Source: Argentina anserina
Lineage: Eukaryota; Streptophyta; Magnoliopsida; Rosales; Rosaceae
Direction of reading: 5' to 3'
Length of the DNA: 64,000 nt
NCBI RefSeq assembly: GCF_933775445.1
Contig: NC_065875.1
Span: 2,232,001 to 2,296,000 of the forward strand
Below the pieces are notes generated by a model. That model worked only from the letters and a program-made list of their open reading frames with translations, ran no database searches and was not told the origin of the DNA. The first letter of the stretch is position 1. Each line of letters begins with the position of its first letter. This document shows positions 58,960-64,000 of the stretch, piece by piece. The translations under genes were made by a program, and so were the position numbers.

Positions 58960-59390
58960 ATGACCATTTCCTGATAACTGTGTAGGTGGATCACTATTTG
59001 TGTCAAAGGGCCCTGTTGATACAGGGGCAACAATCAGTGTCATGTTTGCTGACTGGTACCGCTAACTTAAACAAGACGAGGTGAAACTCTATAGCAATCA
59101 CGACCCCCTGGTCAGTTTCTCCTAGGAAATTGTGCAACCCCTTGGCTCGGATTGCCTGACTTGGGCACTCGGATCAGGATTAAAGTAAGCCAAGATCATT
59201 ATACAGTTCGTTGTTGTCAACTGCCCATCCTCGTACAATATAATCTTAGGGTGAGATGTGTTATGAGGGCTCCAGTGCATAATAGTCGGGCACATGCTTA
59301 TGTTGAAGGTCCCGACCCCGGGAGGGATTTTGACAGTTGTTGGGGACAAGGTAGATACACTTAAAAACTATCTCGACTGCATTCGGCCGA
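58960..59390 (+). pseudogene. Retroviral-type aspartic protease remnant
   Basis: GPVDTGATISVMFADWY at about 59008-59060 carries the DTGA active-site motif of an aspartic protease. Frames break soon after. Confidence 0.6.
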
Positions 59391-59649
59391 ACGAGGTGCC
59401 CACGAGATGATGCTAGTGGCCCTAATGGAGGCTATAGATGACCCCTGGGACGAGATGATGAGCAGAAGAAGAAATTTTCCAAGTACACGCCACGGGCGCT
59501 ATCGACGGCGATTGAGAAAATCGAATGGATAAGTTTCTTTGACACACTCCCGGATAGGAATGTCCAGATTGAGGCCGGACTGGAGCCAAAACTCCAGAAC
59601 CAACTTGTGGCATATCTCCAGTGCCATCAACATGTTTTTGCTTAGTCAT

Positions 59650-60330
59650 ATACGGACATGCTAGGGATATCCACAGACTTCTTCTCCCACATGCTCAATA
59701 TCCTAGAGGGCTCTAGGCCAATTCGCCAGAAGAGTCGGGACTTTAATGAGGAAAAGTATCAAGCCATTCAGACCGAGGTCCAGCGACTCTGGGATATCAA
59801 GTTCATCCGGGTGGTTAATTACCAAACGTGGGTCTACATGTGGTGATGGTTAAGAAGCCAAATGGTTGAAGGTTGATGTGTGTAGATTACACAAACTTGA
59901 ATCAGATCTGCCCAATTGATAGTTTCTCACTCCCCTGATGAATCAGTTAATGGACGTAACAGCCGGTTTTGGGCTGTTAAGCTTCCTAGAGGTCTACTCC
60001 GGGTACATGCAGATCAAAATGCACCCGGAGCACTAGCAACACACGGCCTTTGTGACCGATAAATGATTGTATTGCTACCAGGTCATGCCTTTTGGCCTGA
60101 AGAACGCTAGAGTAACATATCAGAGAGCGATCACTCGAATGTTCGAGTAGGAAATCAGTAAGTTGTTGGAGGTCTATGTGGATGACATGGTCATCAAGAG
60201 CAAAACTATTGCTGGGCATATAACGAATCTAGATAAGATCTTCTTTATCCTTCTCCACCATGGTTTGAGGTTGAATCCTGCTAAGTGTATGTTGTTGTGG
60301 CCGGAGTAACGTTTTTGAGCTTCGTGGACA
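59650..60330 (+). pseudogene. Reverse transcriptase remnant
   Basis: RPIRQKSRDFNEEKYQAIQT begins the domain near 59716. QVMPFGLKNA (about 60080-60110) and the YVDD catalytic motif (60175-60186) follow, then MVIKSKT. Stops and frameshifts occur between these blocks. Confidence 0.85.
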
Positions 60331-60384
60331 ATGAACGGGGTCTAGAAGCCAACCCTGAGAACGTCTAAACTATAATGAACATGA

Positions 60385-61110
60385 AAACACCAATGACCCG
60401 GAACAAGGTCCAGTGTTTAGCCAACCGGGTAGTGGCACTTGCTCGGTTCATATCCCACCTGACAGATAAGTGCGCCCCGTTCTTCAAGGTACTCCAGACC
60501 CAACACCGTGAAAAGATATTCTGGGGCCCAGAACAAGACACAGACAAATGGTCAGGTCAAGGTTATAACAAAACTCATCAAGCGAAACCTGAAGAAGTGA
60601 CTTGATAAGGCTACAGGGCTTTGGGCCCAGAAGCTCCTGGAGGTACTATGGGCACTCCGGACTACTCAAATTTCCCTCACGGGCCAGTCCCCTTTCCTTT
60701 TGCTTTCTGGCACAGAGGCCGTAGTCCCAGTTGAGATTGAAGTCCCTACAGAGCGGGTCGAAGGCTATGAGCCAGACACAAATATCGTCGGACTCGAACT
60801 TAACATGGACCTACTAGAGGAGCACCGAGAGAAGCCCACCTCCGAAACATCAATAGAAAGTAGCGCATCGCTCGCCACTAGAAGAAGAAAATCCACCCCC
60901 GACCCTTAACAGTTGGTGATTGGGTTTTGAAGTAGGTTATACCCAAACCGCTCGGTCTGAAGCCCAAGTGGGAAGGCCCTATGAATATTATCGAGGTCGT
61001 TGTCCTGTCAACATTCTATCTCCGGGACACAACATGCCATAAACTATCACATCCATGGAACGCCCACTATCTCCATTATTTACCCATGTAGTTTATCCCG
61101 GATCAAACAG
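60385..61110 (+). pseudogene. RNase H start joined to integrase C-terminal remnant
   Basis: About 60400-60540 reads ALARFISHLTDKCAPFFKVL, the RT/RNase H connection. From about 60616 the text is integrase-like (LLEVLWALRTTQISLTGQSP and GTEAVVPVEIEVPTERV), ending near 61080 with a chromodomain-free WEGP...HPWNAHYL tail. The segment between is missing, so the deletion took most of RNase H and the integrase core. Confidence 0.75.
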
Positions 61111-61479
61111 TCGCTTGGGGCAGCAGTGGTCCAGTCTATTATCTCTGGTTTACTCCCATGTTTATTTTCGCAAAGTTTATTTTCTCCAATGATTCACCAT
61201 TGTACTATTTGTTCCACAGACTTAGTCAAATAAAGACGTGATTCCTAATAATACTGGCCTCGGGTCAACTACACATATCTCATGCCTCAACACTCTAATT
61301 TTATTGAAGTATAATGCAAAAGAAAGCAAGTTTAATTGTAATAATATATTTGCATACGAGTTATCACATTAAAACGAAGCATGACCAATTCATTAAGGTT
61401 GGCTGGCCAAACCGGAAGTGATTACATTTTGACAAACAAAAATAAACTAAGTCAATCTTCTTGCCCTGTCACTATGTCA

Positions 61480-62953
61480 GCCTCCTGCATTGCCCCACTT
61501 CACTTCTTGGGCCCACGACCATGACCTTTGCCCGCCAGGGCTTTCCACGATAAACATTTCGTTGGGGGAGTTGCCTGCTTAGAAACTCAGGGGGAAGCAG
61601 CCTGTTTGTTGGGTGATGGAACCGGTTTGACTAGAGGTTTCCCGTGCCCTTGATCGATCCCGCCAATTTCGGGGGCCGAGGCTAGCACCGAAACCTGAGA
61701 CTCCGGCGCTAACACTCCGTCCATCGGCACAGGGACCTGCATGACCGGTACCAACGGACGCAAACCTGGAGCCGAGGGATTTCCACCGCTTGAAGCCCCA
61801 GCTCCAAAATGGGAACATGCTTTGACAAGATGAATGAACCGTGTTTCATCCTGATGTCAAAGTAATCATTCCACCCGTCATTAAAATCGTCGTCGTATGC
61901 CTCTCCATCTTCAACTCCTCTACATCTTCTTTCTCCAAGGCTTGTCACCTTAGAGAGAAGTCTGCTTCCTTCTCCATCAACTTCATCTTCAGCTTCTCAG
62001 CCCAACTGGCGTCCCAATCCTCTTTCCACTACTTCTTCCGCTACTCGATTGTTGACACAGACACCTTTCACTTTCCGTTTTCCTTTTTCAAAGCCTACAT
62101 GGTCTTCTCCTTCTCCTCCAGCTCCTCCCCTAGCTGCACCACCTTGGTGTCACTCTCCACGAGAGACTCTTTGCTCTTCTGCAGCTTGGCTTGCAGCTCC
62201 CCAACCGCCCTGTTCGCCTCAGCCAACTGCTGGTCTTCTAGCTCTTTCACTCTCATCAGAAGCAGCTAGTTTGCCGCCACATACTCCTCGACGGTCCTCT
62301 TCTTTTCCGCCCCATCGGCTCGGACGTGCTCCGCCAAAAAGTCTTCGGCATTAAGGACTCAAGCCGCGACCTACAAGAAGCACTTCAGTTAGTCAGCCTG
62401 TCAATAAAACAATAAGGAGAGAAAATTAGGGGCGAAACATACCCAGACCAAGATCTTCCCCGCCTCCCGGAAGTTCGCCACAGGGTCCTCACTGTGCCGA
62501 AGAGAAGGCCCCTGGCACTGGTGGCCCATGTACTCCACTATCCGGCACAGATGAGGTGCCAACCCCCCATTCCCCGCAAGCCCGGCCATGACGTTCGCCC
62601 ACGATTAGAGTCACGGTAGAAACAGGCCGCTCAACCCCATCGGCCCTGCTCCGCTCGATGGTTCGGTCCGGCACCGTCAAGTTAGCCTCCGCCCGAATCG
62701 GCTCTGCCGGTTGAACCAATCGGTGGGAGTGTACCACATCCTCCGTACTCTCCCTCTCCCCACCTTCCTCACTTGGCAAACCCTTCGGGTTCACCCCTTC
62801 AACATCTTCCTGCTGCTCCACCTCCGTCCCCAGAGCCTTGCCCATTTCTTCCTCCGCCTCCGTATCCACATTCACAACTTCCTCCTCACCACGTGTGTAT
62901 ATATATTTTTTAATTATTTTCTTTTTGGTGTTAATATCGTGATTCTTCACCAA
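61480..62953 (-). pseudogene. Decayed antisense ORF of the gypsy element, coiled-coil protein
   Basis: Minus-strand reading from 62953 gives an acidic, Glu-rich leader (62489-62953). Lower down, from about 62269 to 61900, there is a heptad-like segment (KELEDQQLAEANRAVGELQA, then LGEELEEKEKT, then KLKMKLMEKEADFSLR) broken by several TAG/TGA stops that look like C-to-T changes. Tat/Retand-type plant gypsy elements are known to carry such an antisense ORF, often named putative gypsy-type transposon protein. It supports assigning the whole body to that lineage. Confidence 0.55.
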
Positions 62954-64000
62954 TCACATATTACTTTCCCATGCAAGATACTACGTACAAAATAAGGCTG
63001 GTTCGTACTTCCATCTTTTTCTGGTGGTTGTTAACTTGTTATTAAGATTTAAGAATCGGAAACTAAATAAATATGCGCTAGCGAATTCGTATTATTCAAA
63101 GTGAGTGCACTGGATGCTTTACATAAGAACATCATAGTACCTACTCGATCTCTAGTAGGACAAGATGAAATCAAACAGAGTCTGGTATTACCCCATGGAA
63201 TAGTGACCTATTCAATGAAAGTAGGGTTATAGCAGCTCTTATTTTACATATATCTCATGAAAGTAGTAATCTAATGATGATCTAATGATCAGTAGGGAGA
63301 TGGAGGTTTGTGAGGGGAAGTTGGAGGCTTTTTCGCAAGAGTAGTTGGAGGTTTTAATTTCCGAGGCGGCTTGTGTGCATCCTCCTTCGCATTCTCTGCA
63401 AGGTGACGATCGTGATGTGGTAGGCGCTCTCCTTTACCCTTCGGTGACTTGTGTTCTGGGAATGGCTTATATTCTTCATTTTTATCAAGCGGGGTTGGCG
63501 GATTGTGTTTTGGGGGTGGTTTCTTTCCTTTAGCAGACTTACCATCTAACTCGGTGGAAGCAGACGTCTCGAGCAAACGGCGTCCGGTGTTTTGTTCATG
63601 AGGTGGTTTGTGCTTTGGTGGTGTCTTATCACCCTTGTGAGGCTCATTACTTGGATGTCCTGGTTTGTGCTCTGGTGGTGGCTTCTCTCCTTTGGTAGGT
63701 TTTCCATCCAACTCCAGCAATTGGTGTTCATGAGGTGGCTTGTGCTTTGGTGGTGGCTTATCTGCCTTATGTTCATTGTGCTCTTGTGGTGGTTTCTCTC
63801 CTTTAGTAGGTTTTCCATCCAACTCCAGCAATTGGTGTTCATGAGGTGGCTTGTGCTTTGGTGGTGGCTTCTCTCCCTTGGAGGGCTTCCCCTCTAGCTC
63901 TAACAATTGGTGTTCATGAGGTGGTTTGTGCTTTGGTGGTGCTTTCTCTCCCTTCTGAGGTCCGTTGTGCTCTCGTGGTGGCTTCATTCCCTTGGAGGGC
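62893..64000. repeat. Segmental duplication, copy 2 (runs off the window)
   Basis: Matches 42100-43390 in the same orientation. The left junction falls at a GTGTGTATATAT word, where the retroelement-derived antisense ORF region stops. The right end is beyond the window. Confidence 0.85.
63289..64000 (-). CDS. Second long His/Pro/Lys-rich repeat protein, C-terminal part
   Basis: The open frame runs from the window edge (64000) to the stop at 63289, giving at least 236 codons of the C-terminal half. An ATG at 63985-63987 sits where the paralogue has GTG (KPSKGMKPP against KPSKGVKPP) and is internal, not a start. It has the same KHKPPHEHQLLELDGKPTKG units, one GRRLLET variant unit and the same C-terminal tail. 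Compared with 42497-43942, a DHRLLETDGKPSEGE-type unit is absent or replaced, so repeat number or order changed after duplication. The reading frame is intact and probably functional. The N-terminus and promoter lie outside the window. Confidence 0.85.
   Translation of the reverse strand, partial: PSKGMKPPREHNGPQKGEKAPPKHKPPHEHQLLELEGKPSKGEKPPPKHKPPHEHQLLELDGKPTKGEKPPQEHNEHKADKPPPKHKPPHEHQLLELDGKPTKGEKPPPEHKPGHPSNEPHKGDKTPPKHKPPHEQNTGRRLLETSASTELDGKSAKGKKPPPKHNPPTPLDKNEEYKPFPEHKSPKGKGERLPHHDRHLAENAKEDAHKPPRKLKPPTTLAKKPPTSPHKPPSPY

Larger units (their letters stand above)
57250..61260 (+). mobile_element. Degenerate Ty3/gypsy retrotransposon body (gag-pol remains)
   Basis: Pieces of gag, protease, reverse transcriptase, RNase H and integrase lie in Ty3/gypsy order on the plus strand but in several frames, with many stops. 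The tail of RNase H and most of integrase are deleted, because the RNase H piece (to about 60540) is followed within 100 bp by the integrase C-terminal region. A possible degenerate primer-binding word (GATTGGTGGTTTC) is at about 57255. The lineage looks like Tat/Retand by its antisense ORF. It cannot be active. Confidence 0.85.

Noticed and set aside
63592..63897. Antisense ORF with MRWLVLWWW repeats
   Set aside because: It is the complement of the KHKPPHEH repeat and hence a shadow.

Overview
The window looks like nuclear DNA of a eudicot plant. It is AT-rich, carries plant AP2/ERF transcription factor genes and secreted proline-rich protein genes, and is crowded with plant transposon types (Copia, Gypsy, TRIM, MULE, hAT, CACTA, PIF/Harbinger, Helitron-like). 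A rosaceous species is my guess from the style of one Copia LTR and of the proline-rich proteins, but the sequence alone does not prove it. There are no bacterial features, no CRISPR array and no RNA gene that I can support.

Layout. 0-17.3 kb holds three group IX ERF genes. Two are small ERF095-098 type proteins (1188-1571 plus, 6031-6501 minus) and one is a larger ERF1B/ERF15-like protein (16550-17278 plus). Between them lie a probable cytochrome P450 remnant (about 290-514), a fold-back element embedded in TA repeats (4774-5097), small MITEs and a GTGACAG-type minisatellite. 17.7-27.6 kb is mostly mobile DNA: a 2.6-kb solo LTR, a Copia-type solo LTR containing a MULE that itself contains a small LTR-like insert, a complete TRIM element, a PIF/Harbinger MITE and a hAT-like MITE.

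28.7-64 kb is a cluster of secreted proline-rich protein genes, all on the minus strand except one. It comprises a short gene (28733-29242), a long histidine/proline/lysine repeat gene (42497-43942), a broken plus-strand copy (52687-53003) and a second long copy cut by the window edge (63289-64000). Orphan promoter-like and 3'-UTR-like relics lie at about 30.3, 35.2 and 45.3 kb. The long gene and its 3' flank were duplicated (about 42.1-43.4 kb against 62.9-64.0 kb), and the internal repeat number differs between the copies. Between the genes lie Helitron-like 3' termini, nested TIR elements, a CACTA relic with a decayed Ulp1-type protease gene and a hAT insertion, and Ty3/gypsy remains (53.2-62.9 kb). 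The gypsy remains include a decayed antisense ORF with coiled-coil character.

How the genes fit together. The ERF trio resembles the Arabidopsis ERF095-ERF098-ERF1 neighbours, which act in ethylene/jasmonate and stress transcription. The proline-rich proteins are predicted to be cell-wall or apoplastic. No operon-like organisation is expected, and nothing in the sequence links the two clusters functionally. Most of the rest is non-genic repeat DNA.
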